6,887 bases of DNA from JANRLJ01 sp034437895 (GTDB lineage: Bacteria > Chloroflexota > Anaerolineae > Aggregatilineales > Phototrophicaceae). The DNA lies in contig DAOTTO010000276.1 in the NCBI GenBank assembly GCA_034437895.1, forward strand, positions 1-6,887. The letters are read 5' to 3'. Numbering within the stretch: position 1 is the stretch's first letter; each line of letters starts with the position of its first letter. The notes beneath the pieces were generated by a model that saw only the letters and a list, made by a program, of their open reading frames with translations, ran no database searches and was not told where the DNA came from. Position numbers and translations under genes: made by a program. Below are positions 1 through 6,354 of this stretch, piece after piece.

Positions 1-1
1 T

Positions 2-64
2 GTACCAGCAAGGCTTACCGATACTTCCGTAGACGGTGGGTTGTTCGGCATTCGCTTCAACTGA
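2..64 (+). CDS. Possible 3' end of an unidentified gene entering from the left edge
   Basis: The frame is open from the window edge and ends with TGA at 62-64. The last 20 residues read VPARLTDTSVDGGLFGIRFN, which looks like ordinary protein sequence ending in a beta strand, while the +1 frame over the same bases is strikingly rich in arginine, as shadow frames often are. With so few residues no family can be named. A competing reading is a minus-strand start (ATG at 70, beginning MTSVEANAEQ) running off the left edge; it has no clear ribosome binding site. If the plus-strand reading is right, this gene converges on the WD40 remnant at 137. Confidence 0.25.
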   Translation, partial: VPARLTDTSVDGGLFGIRFN

Positions 65-136
65 AGTCATATAGTAGGGAGTTCAAATCTCGTAGACGTG
101 GACAAACTATATTTGCCCATGTCTCAACTTCAAAAT

Positions 137-496
137 CTATTTAGAGGTACGGCATTTCATTGTTCCATCAGGACTCCACGCGACGACGGCATAATTGGGC
201 TGAGTGTACTGTGCTGCGGGGGTTGGGGTGGGTGTGGATTCAGCCTCATCAGCGACAGTTGCGATGACGACACCTGTACTCGTATTGTAGGCAAATTGAG
301 TCCCATCAGGGCTGAAATCTACGGAATAGACGGGGTTTCCCACTTGAACAATTTGCGTTTGCTGCCCTATATCAGGGTTCCAAATACGAATGGTGCCGTC
401 TCGTGATGTACTCGCTAAGTGAGATCCATCGCCTGCCCAAGCCAAAGATGTAACATTTTGAGTATGACCCGATAAAGTCCTGTAAATTTGAAAGCC
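137..496 (-). pseudogene. WD40 beta-propeller protein remnant, lacking its 5' end
   Basis: The minus-strand frame encodes recognisable WD40 repeats. From the 5' side it shows FQIYRTLSGH, then SLAWAGDGSHLASTSRDGTIRIW (a classic GH...S...DGTIRIW blade), then VYSVDFSPDGTQFAYNTSTG, a low-complexity linker ESTPTPTPAAQ, and the start of another blade, VVAWSPDGT. It then breaks off into KCRTSK and a TAG at 137-139. WD40 proteins usually have about seven blades; fewer than three are left here. Upstream the frame stays open only to a TAG near 549 and contains no ATG. The sole usable starts are alternative codons such as the TTG at 445, which sits inside a blade. No other frame continues the repeats beyond 137. 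I infer a gene truncated at both ends. A short functional protein from the TTG cannot be excluded but would have an incomplete first blade. Intact relatives mediate protein contacts; no specific partner can be inferred. Confidence 0.6.
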
Positions 497-524
497 AAAG
501 GAAAAGGAAAAAGTTGTAAGCGGA

Positions 525-567
525 AAGTTGAAGTGGATTTCTATTCGCTACTTGTCACTTTCAACTT
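525..567. repeat. Imperfect inverted repeat between the WD40 remnant and the methyltransferase
   Basis: AAGTTGAAGTG (525-535) pairs with CACTTTCAACTT (556-567), leaving one bulged base and a 20-base loop. A related AAGTTGTAAG lies just upstream at 511-520. There is no T-run on either side, so it does not look like an intrinsic terminator. It begins about 30 bases beyond the point where WD40 similarity stops. It may be a decayed intergenic repeat, or a chance product of the AAGTTGAA-like low-complexity tract. Confidence 0.35.
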
Positions 568-577
568 CTAAAAAACT

Positions 578-1318
578 ATGCCTGACGACTACAAACAGCA
601 TTACACCCGCGAGTATTTTGAAAAATGGAATTATGCTGATCGCGGGTTGGGGCGCTATAGCATGTATTGGTTTGCGCGGCGCTATTATGCGGCGCTCGTT
701 CAACGGTATGCCCCGCACGATCACGGCAAGTTGTTGGAACTTGGCTGCGGGTTAGGCCATTTGCTTGGTCTGCTGCAAGATGATTTTCAGTGCGTGGGCA
801 TTGATCTGATTGATTACAGTGTCGAGCAGACGAAGATCAACGCGCCCAAAGCCGAAGCCTATCAAATGGACGTGGGCGAAATTAATCAATTTGAGGCCGG
901 GACGTTCAGCGCGGTTGTGGCGCTGCATTTGGTCGAACATCTGCCCGATCCAGCGGAGACGATTCGGCAGGTCAATCGCTTGCTCAAGCCGGGTGGCGTG
1001 TGGCTGTTTGCGACTCCGCATCCCGATTACGCCTTCCGCCGTTTTAAAGACCGCGAAAATGACGCGATTGGCAAAGATAAAACACACATCAACGTCCATC
1101 CTCCGGCGCAGTGGCGGGAGTGGTGCGAGGCGGCTGGCTTTACCATGATTAAGCAGTTCGGAGATGGCTTATGGGATGTGCCGTACTTTCCCGTCATCCC
1201 CAAAGTGGTGCAGTTCGGGATGTTTGGGCTGCCAGCCTTCGCACAGGTCGTCACCCGCACGACGTTAACCCCGCTGAGTCTCGGCGTGAATCAAATTGGG
1301 ATTGCCCGAAAAAAGTAA
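578..1318 (+). CDS. Class I SAM-dependent methyltransferase, substrate unknown
   Basis: The product is 246 residues, a full length for a stand-alone class I methyltransferase of the Methyltransf_11/23 type. It transfers a methyl group from S-adenosylmethionine in the cytoplasm. Visible motifs are the glycine-rich SAM loop LLELGCGLGH (52-61), the acidic residue at the end of strand beta-2 in GIDL (D76), D98 in YQMDVGE, VALHLVEHL (114-122) for strand beta-4, and LKPGGVWLFATPH (136-148) for the helix and strand that follow. The tail from about 195 to 226 (DGLWDVPYFPVIPK and the hydrophobic stretch after it) is not part of the core fold and may bind substrate or touch a membrane surface. The ATG at 578 is the first in frame before a conserved-looking N-terminus, but no Shine-Dalgarno sequence precedes it. 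The gene stands alone: the kinase starts 121 bases later behind its own probable promoter. Targets could be a small molecule, lipid or glycan; the sequence does not decide. Confidence 0.9.
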   Translation: MPDDYKQHYTREYFEKWNYADRGLGRYSMYWFARRYYAALVQRYAPHDHGKLLELGCGLGHLLGLLQDDFQCVGIDLIDYSVEQTKINAPKAEAYQMDVGEINQFEAGTFSAVVALHLVEHLPDPAETIRQVNRLLKPGGVWLFATPHPDYAFRRFKDRENDAIGKDKTHINVHPPAQWREWCEAAGFTMIKQFGDGLWDVPYFPVIPKVVQFGMFGLPAFAQVVTRTTLTPLSLGVNQIGIARKK

Positions 1319-1367
1319 TATTTTTCTATAAAAAAAGTTATGTCTTGCTAAAAGTAAAAATACTTTT
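1308..1367 (+). terminator. Weak AT-rich hairpins after the methyltransferase, possible terminator
   Basis: Two small stems lie here. GAAAAA (1308-1313) can pair with TTTTTC (1321-1326) across the methyltransferase stop codon. AAAAGTA (1350-1356) pairs perfectly with TACTTTT (1361-1367) around an AAAA loop and runs into one more T. Both stems are almost all A-T, so they would be unstable as RNA. The second is the better terminator candidate because of its T-rich 3' arm. Termination here would separate the methyltransferase from the kinase transcript. Confidence 0.3.
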
Positions 1368-1387
1368 TCTCATGACGAACTTAAACC

Positions 1388-1430
1388 TGCTAGAATATGC
1401 ACGAAACATCTGTGTTAGTTAACTGCGGGA
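1388..1430 (+). promoter_or_regulatory. Extended -10 promoter and weak ribosome binding site for the sensor kinase
   Basis: TGCTAGAAT (1388-1396) matches an extended -10 element: TGn directly before TAGAAT, five of six bases of TATAAT. No good -35 hexamer lies 16-18 bases upstream, which is normal for extended -10 promoters. Transcription would start near 1403. The leader contains CGGGA (1426-1430), a weak Shine-Dalgarno match 9 bases before the ATG at 1440. An in-frame TAG at 1416-1418 fixes that ATG as the earliest possible start. Confidence 0.45.
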
Positions 1431-1439
1431 ATCTTCGTT

Positions 1440-4400
1440 ATGCCCCACTTTACCGCTGCTATTAAGACCGTCCTTGATGCCGTTGCGGCGGCTGTAGTCA
1501 TCTTTCAAGAGAACAAAGTTATTTTTTCTAATACTGCCGCGCAATGGCTTTTCAGCTATACTGCCGCAGAGATGCAAGGCATGACATTAAATGCGCTTAC
1601 GCATCCAGATTCGTATCATTTACTCCAAGATTGGGATGTCGCCAGCCAGCCTTTGCGCGGGGTCGAGATCAAACTTCAAGCCGCTAATGGTCAAGTGTTA
1701 ACCGCTGAATTTTCGGCATCGCTGACGGAGTTCGATGAGCGGCCTGCTTGGCTTGCAACGCTCGTGGATGTCTCGCAGCGTTGGCAGGCAGAAGCCAAAC
1801 TGCGTGAAAGTGAGTTCCAATATCGGTTGATCGCCGAATACAATCAGGATGTTGTGTCGTTGACCGACAGTGACGGGTGGATTATTTACACAACGCCTTC
1901 CGTCAAAGCGATAACAGGGTATACGGCTGAGGAACGATTGCAAAATCCAGCATGGACACTCCTCCATCCTGATGATTCCTCTACCATGCAAGCCCTTCAA
2001 ACACAGATGAAACAAACCCATGAGCCGATTCGTTATGAATACCGCATCATGACGAAATCGGGCGAAGTTAAATGGTTAGAAAGCATCACACGGGTGATTC
2101 GGGATAATCAGTTCGCTTTTGTCGATGCGATTACGGTTTCCCGCGATATCACACACCGCAAAAAGATTGAAGAAGCCCTGTATAAAAGCCAGCACTTTTT
2201 GCGTGATATAGGCCATCTTGCTAAGATCGGCGGCTGGGAATTTGATCTTTTGACGCAGCAAGTGAGATGGACGGAAGAAACTTATCGTATCCATGAGCTG
2301 CCGCTGCATTTTGAACCGACGTATCAAAATATCTTGACTTTTTATACACCTGAGTCAGCGCAAATTTTAGAACAAGCGGTCAGAAATGCGCTTGAAACAG
2401 GCGAAGCGTATGATCTTGAACTGACCTTAATCACGGCGAGGGGGAAAGAGATTCAAGTACGTGCCATCGGATCAGCCCGTTCTAGGGACGGGCGTGTTAT
2501 CAAGATGATTGGTGCCTTACAGGATATTACCGAAAAGAAACAAGCTGAGGAAACGCTGCGCCAGAGTGAAGGGCGTTTGCGTTCACTGCTGGAAACGCAA
2601 TCTGCTTACATGATACGTACCGACCTGAATGGCAATTTCACTTATGTTAGCCCAGCATGGTTAAAAAAATTTGGAGGGACATCAGAGCAAATGCTTGGTA
2701 CGTCTTCACTGGGGGCGGTTTATCCTGCGGATCATGAAAAACTTTTCATTGCTGTCTTTCAATCTATAGAAAACCCAAATCAACCCATCCAAGTCACTTT
2801 GCGTAAACCAACCCCCGATGGTGGCTTGATATGGACATTGTGGGAATTTGTCGGCCTGCAAAATAGTGAAGGTGTAGTGAACGAGATTCAGTGCGTGGGG
2901 TTCGATATCACCGAGCGCAAACAAGCGGAAGAGTCCCTGCGCCGTAGTGAGCAGTTTTATCGGGCTTTATTTGAGCAGACCAACGATGCTGTATTTCTGA
3001 TTGACTTAGAGGGTAAGTTTTTTAATGTTAACACCCAAGCACAAAAGATGCACGGTTATGCGAGGGAGGAAATGATCGGTATGCCTTATGGGGATACCGT
3101 TGCTCAAAATGAATATTTAGAGAGTATGGCTATCCTCAAGCGCCTTATTGCCGGAGAAAAAATGCCCGTTTATGAGCGCACTTTACGCCGCAAAGATGGC
3201 AGAACCTTTGTGACTGAAGTGAATGTTCAAATCATTTATGATACAGAGGATAACAGCAAGCCGCTTTATATCCAGAGTGTCGTGCGTGATATTACCGAGC
3301 GCAAACAAGCCGAAAATGCGCTAAAGGCAGAACGTAATCTTCTTGTGACCTTAATGGAAAACATCCCAGATAAGATTTACTTTAAGGATACGGCTTCGCG
3401 TTTTACACGGGTTAATCGGTCACAAGCGCGTATGCTTGGGCGCAATTCTCCAGACGAGGTTCTTGGCAAAACCGATAGCGACTTCCAACAGTTGGATTTA
3501 GCGTCAATTTTTTATAACGAAGAACAGCATCTTTTTGCAACAGGTGAGCCGATTATTGATCGGATTGAATATAACCCGCTGCCAGACGGTACGCCGCGCT
3601 GGTTTTCTGCGACGAAGATGCCGATTAAAGACGAACAGGATGGCGTCATTGGACTGGTAGGGATTTCTCGCAATATCACAGAACGCAAGTTGGCGGAAGA
3701 TGCGATGCGCGAAAGTGAACAGCGCTATCGCCTTTTGGCCGAAAACACCAGCGACTTTGTGACGTTGCAGGACACAAGAGGAGCGTTACTTTACGCCAGT
3801 CCGTCGTTTGAACGTCTGCTTGGGCATACTTTCGAGGACTTAAAAAGCCCTGATCGCGGTCAGATCGTCGATCCTGAATTTCATCCGGTGATTCTTCACG
3901 CCAGTGAGCGTGTTCTTAAGGGTGAAACCGTCTCGCGTCTGGAATATCGTGCTTATAAAAAGACAGGCGAGGCGGTATGGCTGGAAGCCAATGTCGTGCC
4001 GATTTGGAACGATGAAGGCCAAGTGTATCAGTTATTAAGCTCGACACGCGATGTAACGGTCAACAAACGGATGCAGCAGTCCTTACTAGAAAGTTCATGG
4101 CGGTTTCGAGCATTAATCGAGAACAGCTATGACTTAATTTTGCTAGTGGATATAGCAGGGAACATCACGTATATCAGTCCCTCATCAATCCGCATTACAG
4201 GCTATCCAGACACCGCGTTTGTAGGGGATGTCGCCTCGCAGCAGCTTGCCAATCTGGTTCATCCTGACGACCTACTTATCATGAGCGATTTCTTTAATTT
4301 GCTCATCAGCCAACCAGCGATCACGCGGGTTATGACTTGTCGGTTGCTTCATGCCAAAGGGCATTGGGTGTGGCTGCAAGGGGTTGGGACAAATTTATTG

Positions 4401-5609
4401 GCACAGTCGGGGATTGAAGCTGTCGTCATTAACGCCCGTGATATTAGCGAAAGTGTCCGCGCCTTCGAGTCTGAACGCGAACAGCGCCGCTTTGCAGAAA
4501 CACTGCTCGATTCACTCGCCATACTCAACAGCACTTTAGATTTTGATGAAGTGTTGGAAAATCTTTTAAACAACATCGAGCGAATTATCCCGCATGAATA
4601 TGCCAATATCGCCTTGGTCGACAAAGCCTTTATGCGGGTGGTGGGTGTGCATGGGTATACCCCTGAACAAGCAAGCCTAGTGAGCGGTTCGCGCTATCCC
4701 GTACTTAAAACACCCAATCTGCGGCATATGCTGGAAACGCATCAACCGCTTCTCATTCCGAACACGGCAGAGTATGCCGGATGGCAGCCGATTTTACTGG
4801 CATTTGAGATACAATCTTATTTAGGGGTGCCGATTTTGCTCAATGAAAACGTCATTGGTTTTATTAATCTGGAATCAAAACAGGCGAATTTCTTTACCGA
4901 GCATGAGGCGGAACGTCTGAAGGTATTTGCTAATCAAGCGGCTATCGCCATCAATAATGCCCGCGCTTATGAGCAAGCCCAAGAATTAGCTATCGTGCGA
5001 GAACGGCAGCGACTCGCTCGTGATTTACACGATGCCGTCAGCCAGACACTCTTTTCTGCGAATGTCATTGCGGAAACACTGCCTTTACTATTTGATGTGG
5101 ATCGTGATGAGGTAAAAGCAGGGTTGGGGCAGCTTGCCCGCCTGACGAAAGGGGCATTGTCGGAGATGCGGACGCTGCTGGTTGAGCTGCGTCCCTCCGC
5201 GTTGTTAGAAACCGATTTAACCGTACTGTTGACGCATCTCGTAAATGGTTTCAGCAACCGTACCCAAGCCCGGGTTGAATTTTTCGTGGACGGCAGCGAA
5301 CACTCCATGCCAGCCGATACGCGGGTGTGTTTTTATCGCATTGCACAAGAGGCATTAAATAATGTCATCAAACATGCCCGTGCGACATCGATTCGCCTTA
5401 CCCTACAATTTGGCACCAACCAAATCAGATTAGACGTGTTGGATAATGGCATTGGCTTTGATCCTAATACTGTTTCGTCAGCAAATCTTGGCTTACGAAT
5501 TATGAGAGAACGTACTGAGGGGGCGCAGATCACGCTTAAAATTAAAAGCGAGGCTGGACATGGCACCCACATTTCATCTATATGGACAAGGCAATATAAT
5601 AATGACTGA
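1440..5609 (+). CDS. Soluble eight-PAS, GAF sensor histidine kinase (NarL/HisKA_3 type)
   Basis: The 1389-residue product is a cytoplasmic sensor kinase with no signal peptide or membrane segment. I read eight PAS domains at about 8-113, 124-240, 250-366, 375-494, 503-621, 632-749, 758-872 and 884-1003. Most end in the typical PAC strand and linker (DITERKQAE or similar). A GAF domain follows (about 1023-1178). The dimerisation/phosphoacceptor helix has RLARDLHDAVSQ with His1197, and the EMRTLLVELRPSAL stretch (1242-1255) is also typical of HisKA_3. The ATPase domain has the N box EALNNVIKHA (N1308), G1 box DNGIGFD (1335-1341), GLRIMRER (1351-1358) and GHGT (1373-1376), so catalysis looks intact. 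Most kinases of this class carry one to four PAS domains; eight is long. Only three cysteines (485, 967, 1297) occur, none in a LOV or bilin-binding motif, so no such cofactor is indicated and the signals are unknown. Its stop overlaps the next gene, the probable cognate regulator. Confidence 0.95.
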   Translation: MPHFTAAIKTVLDAVAAAVVIFQENKVIFSNTAAQWLFSYTAAEMQGMTLNALTHPDSYHLLQDWDVASQPLRGVEIKLQAANGQVLTAEFSASLTEFDERPAWLATLVDVSQRWQAEAKLRESEFQYRLIAEYNQDVVSLTDSDGWIIYTTPSVKAITGYTAEERLQNPAWTLLHPDDSSTMQALQTQMKQTHEPIRYEYRIMTKSGEVKWLESITRVIRDNQFAFVDAITVSRDITHRKKIEEALYKSQHFLRDIGHLAKIGGWEFDLLTQQVRWTEETYRIHELPLHFEPTYQNILTFYTPESAQILEQAVRNALETGEAYDLELTLITARGKEIQVRAIGSARSRDGRVIKMIGALQDITEKKQAEETLRQSEGRLRSLLETQSAYMIRTDLNGNFTYVSPAWLKKFGGTSEQMLGTSSLGAVYPADHEKLFIAVFQSIENPNQPIQVTLRKPTPDGGLIWTLWEFVGLQNSEGVVNEIQCVGFDITERKQAEESLRRSEQFYRALFEQTNDAVFLIDLEGKFFNVNTQAQKMHGYAREEMIGMPYGDTVAQNEYLESMAILKRLIAGEKMPVYERTLRRKDGRTFVTEVNVQIIYDTEDNSKPLYIQSVVRDITERKQAENALKAERNLLVTLMENIPDKIYFKDTASRFTRVNRSQARMLGRNSPDEVLGKTDSDFQQLDLASIFYNEEQHLFATGEPIIDRIEYNPLPDGTPRWFSATKMPIKDEQDGVIGLVGISRNITERKLAEDAMRESEQRYRLLAENTSDFVTLQDTRGALLYASPSFERLLGHTFEDLKSPDRGQIVDPEFHPVILHASERVLKGETVSRLEYRAYKKTGEAVWLEANVVPIWNDEGQVYQLLSSTRDVTVNKRMQQSLLESSWRFRALIENSYDLILLVDIAGNITYISPSSIRITGYPDTAFVGDVASQQLANLVHPDDLLIMSDFFNLLISQPAITRVMTCRLLHAKGHWVWLQGVGTNLLAQSGIEAVVINARDISESVRAFESEREQRRFAETLLDSLAILNSTLDFDEVLENLLNNIERIIPHEYANIALVDKAFMRVVGVHGYTPEQASLVSGSRYPVLKTPNLRHMLETHQPLLIPNTAEYAGWQPILLAFEIQSYLGVPILLNENVIGFINLESKQANFFTEHEAERLKVFANQAAIAINNARAYEQAQELAIVRERQRLARDLHDAVSQTLFSANVIAETLPLLFDVDRDEVKAGLGQLARLTKGALSEMRTLLVELRPSALLETDLTVLLTHLVNGFSNRTQARVEFFVDGSEHSMPADTRVCFYRIAQEALNNVIKHARATSIRLTLQFGTNQIRLDVLDNGIGFDPNTVSSANLGLRIMRERTEGAQITLKIKSEAGHGTHISSIWTRQYNND
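2523..3730 (+). repeat. Recurring PAS-PAS linker repeats within the kinase gene
   Basis: The linker after PAS domains 3, 4, 5 and 6 recurs at about 2523-2570, 2904-2954, 3288-3322 and 3672-3730. In protein it reads DITEKKQAEETLRQSE, DITERKQAEESLRRSE, DITERKQAENALKAE and NITERKLAEDAMRESE. At DNA level the 17 bases ACCGAGCGCAAACAAGC are identical at 2910-2926 and 3294-3310, while the domains between have clearly diverged. These linkers form the signalling helices between PAS modules. The shared bases could reflect domain duplication or selection on the helix, and they could support recombination that changes PAS number. Confidence 0.7.
5587..5609 (+). promoter_or_regulatory. Ribosome binding site and ATGACTGA overlap coupling kinase and regulator
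   Basis: CAAGG (5587-5591) lies 10 bases before the ATG at 5602, and the regulator's ATG overlaps the kinase stop as ATGACTGA (5602-5609). A ribosome ending the kinase can restart at once on the regulator, which would keep their ratio steady. An in-frame ATG at 5560 would add 14 residues that do not belong to the receiver fold and lies deep in the kinase's conserved GHGT box, so 5602 is the better start. Confidence 0.7.
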
Positions 5610-6255
5610 AATAAATGATACGCCTCTCATTCGAGTGATGATTGTAGACGATCATCAAGTGATCCGGCAGGGGTTTGCGATGTTTTTAAAAGCCTTTCCC
5701 GACTTAGAATTTGTCGGTGAGGCCGCCAACGGACAGGAAGCCATTGACCTGTGTGGCAAGATGCGCCCTGATGTGATTCTTATGGATATGAAGATGCCCT
5801 TGATAGACGGCGTGACCGCCATTCGGTCAATCCGCCAGGAACATCCCGAAATTAACATTATCGCGCTGACCAGCTTCACCGACGATAAACAACTTGTGCA
5901 AGCCGCCTTAGAAGCGGGGGCGATTGGCTACCTATTTAAAGACATTTCCATCAACGATTTAGCGATGTCGATTCGCACCGCACACAGCGGAACACCCGTC
6001 CTCTCCGTCGAAGCGACACGTATGCTCATTCAATCTAAAACACGGCGCACCGCCACTGATTTTAATTTGAGTGTGCGCGAACTCGAAGTGCTAGAGTTAG
6101 TCGTACAAGGCCTGAATAATACGCAAATCGCGGAACGCCTAACGATCAGCCGCTCCACGATTAAGTTCCACGTTAGCAGCATCCTCGGCAAATTGGGCGC
6201 GACCAGCCGCACCGAAGCCGCTTCCATCGCCCATCAATATAAACTGGTCACATGA
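5602..6255 (+). CDS. NarL/FixJ-family response regulator (receiver plus LuxR-type DNA-binding domain)
   Basis: The 217-residue product is a normal-length transcription regulator. The receiver (about 10-127) has the acidic pair D16-D17 in IVDDH, the phosphoacceptor D62 in LMDMKMP, T90 in ALTS and K113 in YLFKD, all the residues needed to accept phosphate. A linker leads to a LuxR-type helix-turn-helix (about 155-212) with LSVRELEVLELVVQGLNN, then IAERLTISRSTIKFHV as the recognition region. Its gene overlaps the kinase stop by 8 bases, and HisKA_3 kinases characteristically phosphorylate NarL/FixJ regulators, so the pairing is well supported. The nearest named relatives are LiaR/DegU-like regulators, but the target genes cannot be read from this window; autoregulation through sites near 1388 or 6244 is only a guess. 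The protein probably dimerises on DNA after phosphorylation. Confidence 0.95.
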   Translation: MTEINDTPLIRVMIVDDHQVIRQGFAMFLKAFPDLEFVGEAANGQEAIDLCGKMRPDVILMDMKMPLIDGVTAIRSIRQEHPEINIIALTSFTDDKQLVQAALEAGAIGYLFKDISINDLAMSIRTAHSGTPVLSVEATRMLIQSKTRRTATDFNLSVRELEVLELVVQGLNNTQIAERLTISRSTIKFHVSSILGKLGATSRTEAASIAHQYKLVT

Positions 6256-6259
6256 CCAG
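6244..6259. repeat. Perfect 7-bp palindrome across the regulator's stop codon
   Basis: CTGGTCA (6244-6250) and TGACCAG (6253-6259) are perfect inverted copies separated by CA. The right arm begins with the regulator's TGA. In RNA it could form a 6-bp stem with an ACAT tetraloop, but no T-run follows, so it is a poor intrinsic terminator. It also resembles an operator for a dimeric DNA-binding protein. It ends 5 bases before a TAGAAT box at 6265. Confidence 0.4.
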
Positions 6260-6285
6260 TCCACTAGAATAGGAAAAAAACTCCT

Positions 6286-6299
6286 CTATTGCCCAATAG
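6286..6299. repeat. Small hairpin CTATT-GCCC-AATAG in the gap before the receiver gene
   Basis: CTATT (6286-6290) pairs with AATAG (6295-6299) around GCCC. The same left arm can pair instead with an earlier AATAG at 6268-6272, giving two mutually exclusive stems. Each is only 5 bp and mostly A-T, and there is no following T-run, so a terminator or attenuator role is weakly supported. Confidence 0.2.
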
Positions 6300-6321
6300 C
6301 TTAGAAATCTAATTGAATATA

Positions 6322-6347
6322 TGCTTAGAATAAGATTAGGTTTAAGG
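6322..6347 (+). promoter_or_regulatory. Candidate -10 region and Shine-Dalgarno for the stand-alone receiver gene
   Basis: TGCTTAGAAT (6322-6331) contains TAGAAT, and the kinase promoter has the near-identical TGCTAGAAT. An 8-base direct repeat GCTTAGAA occurs at 6299-6306 and 6323-6330, and another CTAGAATA lies at 6264-6271, so which box is used is unclear. No strong -35 is visible. AAGG (6344-6347) sits 7 bases before the GTG at 6355 and supports that start. Confidence 0.4.
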
Positions 6348-6354
6348 TATTACT

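Noticed and set aside
1..70. Minus-strand open frame starting ATG at 70 (MTSVEANAEQ...)
   Set aside because: It covers only 23 codons before the window edge, lacks a ribosome binding site, and overlaps a more protein-like plus-strand frame. It stays possible, so it is noted under the 2-64 entry.
30..104. tRNA-like T-arm (GAG-TTCAAAT-CTC near 79-91)
   Set aside because: Only 3 bp of T-stem pair, no matching 5' acceptor strand exists around 30, and no anticodon arm can be drawn.
98..406. Plus-strand frame of 102 codons over the WD40 region
   Set aside because: It is the antisense shadow of clear WD40 repeats, is cysteine- and glycine-rich without a recognisable motif, and resembles no family I know.
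1467..1508. Hydrophobic stretch in kinase residues 10-22 as a membrane anchor
   Set aside because: VLDAVAAAVVIF is short and fits the first strand of a PAS domain followed by the expected N-terminal PAS pattern; no second segment or extracellular loop exists.
3351..3690. PAS 6 as a LOV light-sensing domain (GRNS resembles the start of GRNCRFLQ)
   Set aside because: The flavin-binding cysteine and the RFLQ part are absent, and the domain contains no cysteine at all.
5560..5601. Longer regulator start at ATG 5560
   Set aside because: The 14 extra residues simply translate the kinase's GHGT region out of frame, and the ATG at 5602 has AAGG upstream and gives a normal receiver N-terminus.
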